This document shows positions 1-12,900 of a DNA stretch of 64,000 nucleotides, piece after piece. Numbering within the stretch: the first letter of the stretch is position 1; every line of letters starts with the position of its first letter. The translations under genes and the position numbers were made by a program. Source of the stretch: Batillaria attramentaria (Eukaryota > Mollusca > Gastropoda > Batillariidae); assembly GCA_018292915.2 (NCBI GenBank), contig JACVVK020000084.1:84501-148500 (forward strand), in the 5' to 3' direction. The notes under the pieces are model-generated. The model did not search any database, was not told where the DNA came from, and was given only the letters and a program-made list of their open reading frames with translations.

Positions 1-270
1 ATAACTTACCGCTTATAAAAATGCACAATGTGACAACTGTCACTATTTTCAGAGCAATACAATACTTAATTTGTAAGATATGAAACAGTAACACTATAAC
101 CTTATCGCCAATGAGAAGCCATATCTTATCGAAAGTTCACACATCTGAGGCAAAAATTCAGTTGTTTGTTTGTTTTTTTTTTTTCCCCTCTCTTCCAATT
201 TTACAAACTGTCTTATCTACAGTGTAATAGCAGACACTGAAAACATGAGTAAGATTTGTTTTATGCCAGA

Positions 271-310
<40 letters not shown>

Positions 311-960
311 AAGCTGTAAGTGACTAAGAACCTATTAAGTATGCCTTAGTAACACTATGCATCCCTCACAATGTAAGACACACATACAATCCTAATGTAA
401 GACAACATTCCATGCAATAAACACGACTATATGGGGTTCATGCTGAACTCAGTCTTGAGTGCAAAATTCTACATGTACTTTAAAACATAAGCACAGTCTT
501 AGCACAGTGTATTTCAAATGCTCCTATCAAATGACAAAGCTTGGAGGATAAAAAAAACAAAAAAACAACAACAACAAAAACACCAATCATTCAGAATACA
601 TGTACAATGTACATACACACAGCAGAACGTAACGAACGTCTCTAACAACCTGATCAAGAAGATATGCACTCAATCTGGATACAGAAGCTGAGGAAGGAGG
701 TACTGATATACAACCTGAGGATATGCTATTTGCATAAAAGGGAGATTGAGGGACAGAAAGAAATAAAATGATTACTGTCCATACTGAAACAGTACAGAGA
801 GTAGTACGTACACATGTGATGTACACACATCTCATGACTACATTTGCATAAACAGTTCAGGTTTCTCTAATTAACACTGTTCACTGATGTAACACTTCAT
901 AAAGTATAAACTAATACCTGATGGTTTTTTTTTGTTTTTTTTTTTTGTTAAAATTTGTCA
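1..960. other. AT-rich flank, no gene seen
   Basis: This stretch lies downstream of the LDLRAP1 stop codon, so part of it could be 3' UTR or 3' flank. I see only A/T-rich sequence, a CT/CA microsatellite at about 271-310 and short A-runs. No exon, RNA gene or transposon terminus could be supported. Confidence 0.5.
271..310. repeat. (CT)n(CA)n microsatellite
   Basis: A compound dinucleotide run: CT repeats pass directly into CA repeats. Confidence 0.9.

Positions 961-961
<1 letters not shown>

Positions 962-1040
<79 letters not shown>
962..1040. repeat. 79-base poly-C tract
   Basis: An uninterrupted run of C from 962 to 1040, preceded by T-rich sequence. It creates artefactual poly-proline and poly-glycine frames. 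It is the longest homopolymer in the window. Confidence 0.95.
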
Positions 1041-1041
<1 letters not shown>

Positions 1042-2450
1042 CGCTACGAGCATGCTGGGCATGGAGTTTTTCAGCGTGTTACAAGACACCATCATCACCA
1101 TCATCATCATCATCATGGTGATCTTGGGTGATCTCAGGGTGTAACAATCTGAAGCATTTTCTGTAAGAGTAAATTTCTGGCAAAACAAAATACATGGACA
1201 TTGTATGCGAGATACCTCCTTTTGGCAGAAATACAAGTCCATGTATCAAGAACTAACCCATTACATGAGATGTCTCCAAACAACGATTTCCTTACCTAGG
1301 CTGCTAGTCTGCACATCTTTAACTGCAACTACCACATGCTGTGGTGGTTTCTCTTCTAAGTACAGCCATGCTCGGGATAACCCTCAGCACATTATCATAA
1401 CCTTTCATCCTGGTCATGCGGGTACCAACACACCGTCATCAGTAATATGTGACCACCACGAAATGAGTCGTCTTGTAACATGAACAAATAGCACAAGAAG
1501 ACTCATTTCGTGGTGGAAGGTCACATATCTGAAGAACATTTTGCACAGTAAGAAAGAACTTTGCACATGCACTGCGGTGATCGGGGTTACTCCCTGCACA
1601 ACTCAAATAGCTACAGAGGTAAGCCATTACAAACCTCCATGGGAACACAAAGTTTGAAGCTAAACTTGCAATCAGTCATACAGAACCCGGCGTCATGTGA
1701 CTAAATCTTGGTCACCGATTGGTCAGCGGTTGAAAAGGGGTTCAACAACCAATCCTGTTGTAAGCCATGATACTGGAGATTACAGCAATGAAAATGAAAC
1801 AAACCAACTGATCAGCTACAGCTGGTCAGAAACAAAATGCACGCAAGGTGCTGCAACATCCCATGCACTACACATATGTATGTAAGCATATCAACATACG
1901 AAAAACTAATTCCAGGCACTTCATCACATGTAAACACACATGCACGACCTATACTATAGTACAGATTCAAACTTTCCTCGCTTGCAATGCAAATGTATGC
2001 TGTACGAAAAAAGAAAAAAGAAAAAAAAAGCCACATTAAGTCTGAGGGTTAATGTGCAGTTTATACGACTGGCATACAGTTAATGTATACCACGTACTGA
2101 ACACACATACAATATACATGTATTAGCAAAGCTACGATGCAAGGTCATCTGCAGGCACGCTTTTCAGCAGTTGTTTTTAAAGAGAAAAATTTAGCAAACA
2201 AACAAACAAAAATCAAAACAATGCACCCTAACTCCATCCTCTCCCCAAATTAGAACCAAAACAGTTAAGATATGTGAGCAAGCCTTTTCCAGCTGAGTAT
2301 CACGCTTCAACTGCGATGACCAAAAAAGTAAATACACTAGCTACTTTGAAGCATATAGGGTGGCAGTTAAGTTACTATTACTACCTTTCAAGTAAAACCT
2401 TCAATAACAATAAACATATAACACAATCTGAGAACTAGAGAGGCAAAAGC
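1041..2450. other. Non-coding 3' flank of LDLRAP1
   Basis: There is a CAT-rich trinucleotide run near 1090-1117 and an inverted repeat at 1446-1528. Otherwise this is unique-looking A/T-rich sequence. No coding exon was supported. Confidence 0.45.
1446..1528. repeat. Hairpin-forming inverted repeat
   Basis: The arm at about 1446-1474 (TATGTGACC...GAAATGAGT) is matched in reverse complement at about 1498-1528, with a spacer of about 23 bp. Both arms contain CCACCACGAAATGAGT. The pattern fits a small foldback element. Confidence 0.75.
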
Positions 2451-2469
2451 CTCCATGGCTCCCTTGTGA

Positions 2470-3442
2470 CAAGGGTCAAGGTCATTCACACAAGTGTATG
2501 TTTGTAAAGCTCTTATCACTATCTATCATCATGGCAAGTAAAGTGTCTCTGGCGTTCCGAGTTCCTGGCAATATTACAATTTTCCCCCAAACAGTTTGTA
2601 TGGCCTTGACCTTGGGTCAAGGTCATTAAAATGAGATCACCTCAATGTCTCTTATTATGCCAAGTTTGACAACTCTAGTATTTGTAGTTCCTCTGAAAAC
2701 GCTAATGTTAAAATTCACAACAGACAGCTTTAATGACCTTGACCTTCAGTCAAGGTCATTCAAAAAGGTAGGTCTCATTGCGGTCTATCATCATGCCTTG
2801 TTTGGTGCCTCAACTGTTTGTTGTTTCAGAGAAAATGCCAAGGTTAAAGTTTCCCCAAAACAGCCTGCATGGCCTTGACCTTGACTAAAAGTGATTGAAC
2901 ACAGGTATGTCAGTGAAGGTGTTGCCAATAACTATCATCATGCAAAGTTTGAAGCTTCTGGTTCTTCTAGATTCCGAAAAAATGCAAATGCAAAAGTTTC
3001 CAAACAGACTGCTGTAATGACCTTGACCTTGGGTCAAGGTCATTTAAAATGGTATGTGTGCATAGGTCTTTTCACTGTCTATCAGAAGGCCAAGTTTGGC
3101 GCCTCTGCTGTTTGTTATTTCTGAGAAAATGCCAATGTTAAGGTTTCACATAAATAGCTTGTATGGCCTTGACCTTGACACAAGGCCATTGAATACATGT
3201 ATATCTGTTAAGTTCTTATCAATGTCTATCATCATGCAAAGTTTCAAACCTCTGGTCTTTGTAGATTCCATGAAAATGCCAATGTAAAATTTTCAAACAG
3301 ACAGCGTTAGTGACCTTGACCTTGAGTCAAGGTCATTCAAAATGATATGTTTTGAAAGGTCTTATGGTTGTCTATCAGCATGCAAAGTTTGGTGTCTCTG
3401 CTGTTTGTAGTTTCTGAGAAAACGACAACGTTAAAGTTTTCT

Positions 3443-3487
<45 letters not shown>

Positions 3488-3535
3488 GACGACGGAGGGC
3501 TATTACATAGACTCCCATTGTTACACAAGGGAGCC
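2470..3535. repeat. Tandem array of ~145-bp units with palindromic TCAAGGTCA cores
   Basis: About six diverged units begin near 2604, 2737, 2871, 3019, 3166 and 3311, so the period is about 133-148 bp. Most carry a palindromic core in which TGACCTTGA is followed within a few bases by TCAAGGTCA. Units also share phrases such as CATGCAAAGTTTG, TTTCTGAGAAAA and GTTTGTAGTTTC. The array ends in (CA)n at about 3446-3482, then AGACAGACGACGGAG and CATAGACTCCCATTG. TCAAGGTCA is the extended half-site recognised by NR5A/ERR-type nuclear receptors. Whether it is bound here is inference. Confidence 0.8.
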
Positions 3536-3757
3536 AAAAAAACAACAACAATTAAATCAAAAACATAAAAGGAGAGAAATGAAAAAAAAACAAAAACCCA
3601 AAACTTAAAGTAACAAATCTGACTGATTCCTTGTACATGTAATTTGTTATTACCTCACCATTACGTTGCAAATTATCTTGATGCTTACCTAAACAAAGCA
3701 TTGTATCAGCCACAGAAAAAGTTCACTCTTTGCACTATTTTCAACAGACCATGATAT

Positions 3758-3914
3758 TCATAAATTGAGTAGATCCTCTATGGATTTTGTCCGTGAAAAC
3801 TCCTCAAAGCAGCGTTTGCCGTCCATGTACTGCTGGACCCCATCGTCCACGTCTTCCTGTCGCAGGTCAGTGCTGAATGATGGGATACGGCCCCGGCCTC
3901 GTGTTTCAGCCAGT
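3758..3914 (-). CDS. LDLRAP1: LDLRAP1 exon 9: C-terminus and stop
   Basis: The acceptor is TCTGCAG-side AG before ACTGGC. The exon completes the Lys codon and encodes LAETRGRGR, then DLRQEDVDDGVQQYMDG, CFEEFSRTKS and IEDLLNL, ending TGA at 3760-3758. The LAETR part finishes the AP-2 helix begun in exon 8. Confidence 0.88.
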
Positions 3915-6900
3915 CTGCAAAAGATGACAAAATTTTAACGAATGCCTTGTAAAAGCCTTAAATCAGGCTTACACGACACACGCGTGATAAATTTGAAAAA
4001 TCATATGCATTCCCAAAGTTCTCGCCTCAGAGTGGCACACATATACATACGCCATATTTTGAGCAGGAACTACATGACCCCTAACATTTAATATTATCAT
4101 AACTGTTTGACTCTCTGGCGCACACGTCAAGTAGGCAAATGCACGAAGTCAAGTATTCTTACCTACCACTATTGTGTACCCCCCCCCCCCCCAGCTCTAC
4201 TGCACGTCAACAACATTCTAGCCTCAAGTTTACCAAATTAAAATTGTCCAACTGTCATTCATTTCTGAGTGCAAAAAGTACATATATCCCACTCCAAATA
4301 CTAGAGAATATTAATTCATCAAAACACGTCAAGCACACTCAAGATAGGGGGTATCAGAAGTTTGATAAACTTGACATGGTGCATTAACCCCTTGACTGCC
4401 TGGAGCGTACGCTGTTCCTACGCGGTGTTTTTCGTAACCCCAGGCGCCTCTACCGCGTACAACGTACGCGGTATGATTAAAGTGGTGTGATGTAGAAACG
4501 GTGTAAGGGAGGCAATTAATACTTTCCCAAGTCATGTCGGGATGCTAACGCACAGTTTCTTCCCTTTGACTGATCGCATAGCCATTTCAAAGAATATGGG
4601 TGGGGTAAACTGTGGACTCCTGCACCGAGTCGTGACTCGAGAGCTTGCATGACATTAGTTTATTCCATGTGCCCATTCAAATAAATTTTACAACTTTTCT
4701 TCGGAAATGTTCAAAAAATCAAATCCGAGATAATCATATTACAATCAAATAAATTTTACAACTTTTTATGTTCATTTTCTTGTTTATGTTGGTGCTGTTG
4801 AACTCCTTTTTCATTTTTATTAATAATAATAATAATGAGTATTATATACTTAGGCGCTTTACCCAATTTCATGAATCGGCTCGAAGCGCCGCGAACTGAA
4901 CCCAACACGCACGCTCACGTGAATCACACACATTCTCTCACACACCGGACATAAACACATTACAATCACGTGGTGCGAAGGGTCAGCTCAGCTATTTAAA
5001 TTTCGGAATTTAGAATTGCATTTATTTTTCAAATTTGGTGGGCTGAACATTTCCAAAGCAGGGGAGGGGGGGGGGGGGGGGAGCCGGAGTACCCGGAGAG
5101 AACCCCCGACGATCGGCCCGAATGAACGGTGTCACATAAGAGAAGGAAAAATTCTTTGCCCCGAGTGGGACTCGAACCCCTGACCTCTCGCATTGGTGGC
5201 AGGTCTCTTAACCACTAGACCACCGACCGCCCCATAAATAAACTTAATTTGAGTAAATTCTTGGATTGTTTTATTCATGTGACAGCGAGTGCATGTTTGC
5301 ATGTCTAGTTTTTTTTTAAATGTAATAAATAATTTATGACATATTTTGAACTTTCAAATTACATTTTAACTGATATCATACTAAAGGCAATTGTATTAGG
5401 AAACAACACACAAAAAAATCTAAGAGATACATAAAAAAATGAAAGAGCAGTGAACATTTTAGTGACGGCACTGAAGAAGAGGCAATTTTTCCCTGGCACA
5501 CAAGATGCACATAATGTCTATAAGCCCCGGCAGCCAAGGGGTTAAAGAGTTACGTGACAACAGGTAACAATAACAGAAATAATAGTAATATAACGTACTG
5601 CCACATTATACTATTATTATATTATATTATTACATCATCATTTTGCCTCTACCATAAGAAGCTCTGTCAAACACTGATGATGTGTCAGGTGGAAATGCTA
5701 TCAAGAAGGAAGTAGAAGACAGTGGGTCGAAGTGGGAAATGCGCACTCTAAAATCCGAGATAATCATATTACACGTATGTTTCCAAGGGTCCTATGTTGT
5801 GCAACTCAAAACAGGCAGATGCAAACTCTTTCAGATACATCACACACATGGTGGGAGTTTAACGTCCTTTTTCACCATGTATGGGTGATACCAAAGACGG
5901 GACAATGAGAAAAAAAGCCAGCACAAATATCTGGCCCCAGCCGGGATTCGAACTCACGACCCCAGCATTGAGAGCCCAACGCTCTACCATTCGGCTATCC
6001 CGGCTCCCCCCATCGCGCAAAGAATCATTGCACAGCGCACCAGATACTTACTTTGAAAAAGAGTCCTCCAGATTTTCCTCGTCACTGTTATCAGCTGGTG
6101 ACTAGATGAAGAAAGAGAAAAAAGCCATTACACAGCAATCCACATAATAATAAAGGTGCCAGTATTTAAATTGCTTAAATCCGATCAGTGCTCTCAATAG
6201 AATATGAACATCATTAATAACCCTTCCTCCAAACAATTGCTTTCTGTTACAGCAAGATTTGTTCCACTGTGTCTGGCATTGTTAAAATGCATCAATTACG
6301 CAATTACCAATGCTGCATGGGGTACACTGCTGATGCTGACACAATACTGTAAATGCCAGCCACAACAATAACACACCTGATATTGACAACTGATCACTGA
6401 CTGGAAAGTGATCATGGAAAACTCTCTATTATGGTATTTCACACCACTCAGTGCAAATTTTCAATGAGTTAACGACGAGCATTTTATGTCCGAAAATAGT
6501 AAGGACACAGAGAGCGAAAGTGTGAGTTATGAGTTTTCATAACCCACTCAGTGGCTTACAAGTTCACAAAAACACAATCCCGCCACACCATCAGTCAGAT
6601 GCGCAGAAAATGCGTCATTGCAAACACTTGGAACTCATATGTCACAGCCAGTGCAGAGTTATTTTATTCACTTTGGGAGGGGGTGAGGAGGGGGAAATGT
6701 TATTCTGTTTGGATCACGTAAAAAAAATTATTGCACAGAAAAATGTCTGCGAGATATTTGTGAGTGCTCTTTTGAATGCCGGTACGCAAGGACATGCTTT
6801 GAATGATATATTCTCCTTAACATCAAGCACTTTCAACTGCTCTATGCATCATTTTCTCACAAGTCAGTGCGCAGAATTTTGAAGGGGTACAGCAGTCACT

Positions 6901-9900
6901 AGTCACCCTACCAGAAAAATAAAATGTCGCAGAAAATGTATGCGACTAGAGGTAAGAGCCTGAATGCTCATGGTATAAACAGCTTACACGATTAGGTCTC
7001 ATGGTTTACCACGAAAGAAAACACTCAGTGTTTCATCTTTAAAAAAAAAATTAATTGAATGCTGTTCCTTTTATTGGATAAATGTAGATGAAGCATCCAG
7101 AGGGTCACAATTAGTACTTACTGTGAATACATTTTGCTGTGTACCATTGCCAATAGATGAGTCTGAAATTTTGTAATCTGAAAAGAAAAAAAAAACAACC
7201 AAGGCACTTGAAAATTACAAAAGAAAGAACATCATGGATCTGGATCCTTGCAACTACGAATACGATGCATTTTGTCTATCAAATGCACCCACTTCCCTCA
7301 GCTGTAAGATCCCACCCGTCTAAGACCTGAATCTGGAGGTTTTTGCAAGCTCATAAAATGGAAGTTTTACTGTAGCTGAAAAGTCTAACACAAATACCTT
7401 ATAATGTCTGACACAACAAAGAAGTTAGAATACAAAATCAAAGGAAAGGAAGTTAAACACAGAACCGAACAACACACCAGCGAAAGAGTCCGCGAACGGA
7501 GAGGAAGACGATGTGACGGTGATGGAAGCTGGATTCCGCTGCTGCTGTGGCTGATGTACACTTATCACTGGAGCTGCAGACTGCAAGGATACCTGCACAA
7601 CATGACCATTGGAAAAATATTCTATGCAAGACCATCTCTGCCATTTGGCATACCCACACAACACCATACATTCACACACTCACACACCAGACAGTTATCA
7701 AGTGTGCAAATCCAAGATCTACGTAATTCCATACAGAAGAAGCAACAGAACGGAAAACAATCACACAACATGCATGAAGGGAGCAAAAAAAAAAAAAAAA
7801 AAAAAAGGGGTGTGTGCTTGTGTGTGTGTGTAGCTGAACTATGGTGATCCCCACCCCCACCCCCCCCCCCACCCCTCCAGGGGAGCAGCCGAAATTATCT
7901 TGGTAACGGGACTAGAACACACTACAAATACAGAGCTGATTTAAAACGCCCCACGCCTCTCCTGTGGGACTAAAAACTACAGTGGAACTGGCAGCAGAAC
8001 AGTCAAAAACTGATGGTTTGGGGCAAACATAGTGTTGACAGGAACTGAAGGAAAATGACGGCATGGGTACTCGGTGTTCGTTTGAATCAGTTTCTGTTCA
8101 CCTGTTGTTTGTTCTTTGAATCCTTTCGGCTTTTCTTGTTTTGCTGTTCCCTCCACTTATCCTGGGCCACATTGAAAGCCTGCCACACTGTGAGGGTCAC
8201 TGCCTGGGCCTGCAGCACACAGCAATGGAGAAATCATGAATAAATCACACGCAGCACCTGAATTATTAATATGACCATCAATCACATTATACACACAGAA
8301 GAAAGAAGCGATACAGCAAATGTGCAACACCATTACAGGCATGAGATCCTGAATTCTAAAAATCTGAAACATGTAAGTCTTCTTGGTCATTGAGTTTACC
8401 GTTCAGTCATGTACAGAGCCACATCATTCGAACTTGTTTGATAAGGTTCAGGTTTGGTGTTTCACCTATTAAAGCTCATAATCTGCATTATGTTCATGCT
8501 GAACCCCTGAGTAAATTATGTCCATTGCGTCAGACTGGTATTGAGGACGAGCTACATTTTCTTTTATACTGTCCCAGTCTTTCTGACATACGTACACGTT
8601 TTATTCCTAGAAAATACTGGAACCATCCAAGCAGCTTTCGACTTACTTTCCTAATGGCCTCAAGTAACTATTATACAGTTAAGAACCTGGCATTATATAT
8701 TTTTCTAGCTTTAAGAAAAAGACAACAGTTGCTCAGCTGAGTTAATACAGTCGAACCTGCCAAGGCGGTCACCTGTATAAGCCAAACCACTGTCTAACCT
8801 GGTCACCCCAGAGGATCCCCTGACACACTAGCTGTTGACATGACACCCTGGATAACCCGGCCACCTGTCTAAGGTGGTCAGTTTGACCCAGTCCCTTGGG
8901 TGACCGCCTTACACAGGTTTGACTGTATACTTTGTTTTGCACTTTGGTTATTTCATGTACAAGTATTGATGTGCATAAGAATGTCTGGATGTCACTCTCA
9001 ACTTTGAATGGGCCTAAGGCCTATCAGTAAACAATTCTGACTCTGAAACAGGTATCCCGAAGTGTACTTTTGACTAAAATAATGCCATTAGTTCACCCAC
9101 CAAGCCAAGCCTGAATTCAGCCTACGGGGCGGTCGGTGGTCTAGTGGTTAAGAGACCTGTCACCAATGCGAGAGGTCAGGGGTTCGAGTCCCACTCGGGG
9201 CAAAGAATTTTTCCTTCTCGTATGTGGCACTGTTCATTCGGGCCGATCGTCGGGGGTTCTCTCCGGGTACTCCGGCTTCCTCCCCCTCTGCTTTGGAAAT
9301 GTTCAGCCCACCAAATTTGAAAAATAAATGCAATTCTAAATTCCGAAATTTAAATAGCTGAGCTGACCCTTCGCACCACGTGATTGTAATGTGTTTATGT
9401 CCGGTGTGTGAGAGAATGTGTGTGATTCACGTGAGCGTGCGTGTTGGGTTCAGTTCGCGGCGCTTTGAGCCGATTCATGAAATTGGGTAAAGACCCTATA
9501 TAATACTCATAATTATAATTATTATTAAATCTCATGCCTGTGCACAACTGACGTCTACGTAACCCTTCAATACTCGAACGCTTATGTTTACAGCCTCCAA
9601 ACAGGAGAAGAAATTGTACTCCTTTCAATGTCTCTTGTTTAACTCAGACTGGGGAATTGCTGAGGGAAATAAAGACTGAAACCAAGGCTGGGGTACAGAG
9701 GCAGCAGCCTGCTGGGGGACCGTGGGGGTACACCCTACTCAAGAAAACAAATTGCAGCATATTGAATGGCATTTAGTAACCTCTCCTGGCACCTGAAAGT
9801 AAAATACTGTCATGGTACTGACGTGTATGTTTTCAAAAATGAGGCCAAGCTGCCCCATATGCCATTACACGTATCATATACATTACTGTGTCCGCAGGAT

Positions 9901-12900
9901 TTTTCCCACCTTCCTTTTCTTTGGCTGAAACTTACACTTGTTTTGGCTGAAAGAGCACGAAATTTGGCTGAAAACTACCAAAAGACTGAAAATTCCCCAG
10001 CCTGCTGACCCTAGACTCTTACCTATAACTTAGTCAATGTTCTTGCCTTGCACCTACGGGTAAAGCCGATTCGACACAGCCATATATTCAGAACTTTAAC
10101 CTTACAAATGGGATAAGAAAAGAAAACTGAACCCATTTTAATCTTAACCTGTTACACCTTACTGCACATACAGGTGGAGAAAATTCAACACGGAGAGGGA
10201 CCAGAGTAAAATACATTTACAGTCAAACCTGTGTAAGGTGGTCACCCAAGGGACTGGGTCAAACTGACCACCTTAGACAGGTGGCCGGGTTATCCAGGGT
10301 GTCATGTCAACAGCTAGTGTGTCAGGGGATCCTCTGGGGTGACCAGGTTAGACAGTGGTTTGGCTTATACAGGTGACCGCCTTGGCAGGTTCGACTGTAC
10401 CACCACCCCTGCAATTCTGAACAAAAATACTTACAATTTTTGTTTTGGCACAAAGGAAAGCATGACATTCCATTGTTTCATTGGTGGTATTGCGAGCGAT
10501 GTAAGCGAAGACTTTGTCATGGGTCTTGTCTGCTGTGCAGAAGGAGATCCTGTAACAAATTTTCATAAAATTCCTTGTCTATAATTATATCAAAATGTTT
10601 TTTTTTCCAAATAAAGAAAAGTCATTTATCAAGGCTGAAAAGTAAAATATCATGATTCCAGAATGGTGTTACAAAGACAAATGCTTAATTTACCTCACCT
10701 GTATATGGAGATATCGAAGAGAACTTCCTTGGTGACTATGTCGACCATGTGAATGCCTCGCGAGGACACTCTCAAAGCCACCTTCTTCAGCTTCTTTCCC
10801 AATGATTTGGCCTGCTCACAGAACATTGAATATACATAATACATATTTATATATAATATAAGGATAAACTAGCATGACATGTGTGACCTTCACCTTTAGA
10901 AGTCTCCAAGAGGAAAAACGAAAGACCAACTCCTTCGCACGCACATCATGTGATTCAAATAAAACTATTAATGTCCTTTTTTGTGCATAGCAGAAACTCT
11001 GCATTTGGTTGAATTCTGATAAAACAATCTTACTCAGGACAAAGCCACAGGAAACAGATAGACACAGAGTTGGAATTCCTCACCTGGTCCCCAAAGAAGG
11101 CCCATCTGAGTATACATGTATACTTTGACACGTTTCAGGTTCATAGGTCACTGAAGGCATGGGATGATCGACTGAGTTTTCCTCTTTATTATAGAGTTTA
11201 AATAGAAATCTGTTCTATACTTCGCTAAATTACAATATTATAGCTCAGAGAAAAATAAATAGAAAGCAGCAGAATTTTCCACACTACAGCATTCTGAATC
11301 ACATTTTGCTGAGCTACAAGACAAAACATTGCTCCAACCAATTCTCACCCACCATGGCCACTATTCTCTGAACAGCCTTGGCGCTGATACCATCCCCGTA
11401 ACTGTCATCATCATCAATCTCCTCCACTAATGTCGATCCGAGGTATTTCAGGTAAAATACTACACCCTCTGATTCTGCCACTGGCTGCTTGTTCTCTGCC
11501 CACCCTTCTGCAAGCTCTGTAGCAGAGACAGAAAAAAAGTCTGTGTTAAAAGCAGGGTTCATTTTTGCAGTGCGCCCCGTGCCAATTGACACATCTAGTC
11601 TAAAATTGCCCCATTACTTTTCTGGTGCGCGAGACATCGGGTGCATCGTTGTTAATCACACACACACGCACTGTAGTTAATTTACATGATCCCTCAAGGG
11701 TTTTTTTTTTTTCTTTCTTTCTTTCTTTTTGTCCGATCATCGTGGCGGTGGATGATTGACCCATTGCTCTATGAATTGGCCCATTGAATTTTGACTGAGT
11801 GGGCCAATTGACCCATAGCCCATTTCTACAAAAATGAACGCTGTGTATAAAAAGATCAATTGAATGAAATCAACAGAATTTAAACAGTGTCCTTTATTTT
11901 GCATTCAGTTAAGACTGCTTTGAGACACAAAAGATATGTAAGACTGTCAGCTGTTATCCGTATATATATATATACATATATATGCATAAATATAAATATA
12001 TCTGATTATATGATATACATACACAGAGTCAAAGCCAAACAACACTGAACAAGAGTTCCTCTACTACATGTACTTAGTTCGCAAACTTCTGTTTCAATCA
12101 CCAGGGATGCAACTAGAACTTGAAACTTATAGGACATAATTATGTCCTGGCTGGATGTGCAACAATAGGACATTCGTCCTGAATCAAGAAAATCAATAGG
12201 ACATTTCGACTTTGTATCTGACACGGAAACCAACATCAGCAGAAAAAAACTGTAACATTTTTATTCATAAGATATAACATATTAACACAAACCAAAACAG
12301 AACATAACCTGTAATAACATACTAAATAAAAAAAAATGTTCTGTGAAAGCGAAACAAAAACCAACCAAAAAATGGCTCATCTGCCTATGCTAACTCTGTG
12401 TGACTGACACAGGCGATGTACCCACAGCACAGGGTTTATCGTGGCACATAGCGGCGCAAAATAAGAGTGACACACATTCTGTAGGTTGTGCGGTGAGTGC
12501 GATCTGTCCAGTCTATCTGTAGAGCTACACGCGTTCATGCGAGTCATTGGTTACTGCAGTATATCTGCAGATGTAGACAGATCTTGCTTTCTCCCTGAAG
12601 CCAGGGGGAAGGCGCTGACACGGCGTGCTAAAACTGCCGTCAGCATGTCCTCGCTTTCAAAAAATTAATCGGACACAGACCACGGTTAGAAAAAACGATA
12701 GGACATTTGTCCTGGAGACTGGCAAATCAATAGGTTATTAGGGCAACTCGTTCGGACTATGTCCGATGTCCGAGGCCTAGTTGCATCCCTGAATCACACT
12801 CACAGGGCAAAGAATCACATCATAAAGTTTGTGCGTGTGTGCTGGGACACTGGTAGTACTAGCCGCACTGGCACTTTTCCAAACATAAACAGTACAGTTG

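Noticed and set aside
7404..7847. 147-aa plus-strand open frame
   Set aside because: It overlaps LDLRAP1 exon 6 on the opposite strand and ends in poly-Lys and CVCV from an A-run and TG repeat. No domain.
9126..9200. Candidate tRNA gene (A and B boxes present)
   Set aside because: The same head recurs at eight places followed by an identical non-tRNA body, so it is a SINE promoter and not a functional tRNA gene.
11314..11352. Extension of LDLRAP1 exon 2 through GENWLEQCFVL
   Set aside because: The open frame continues into the intron. The donor ATG|GTGGGT is needed to join exon 3 in frame with the conserved AKSLGKKL segment.
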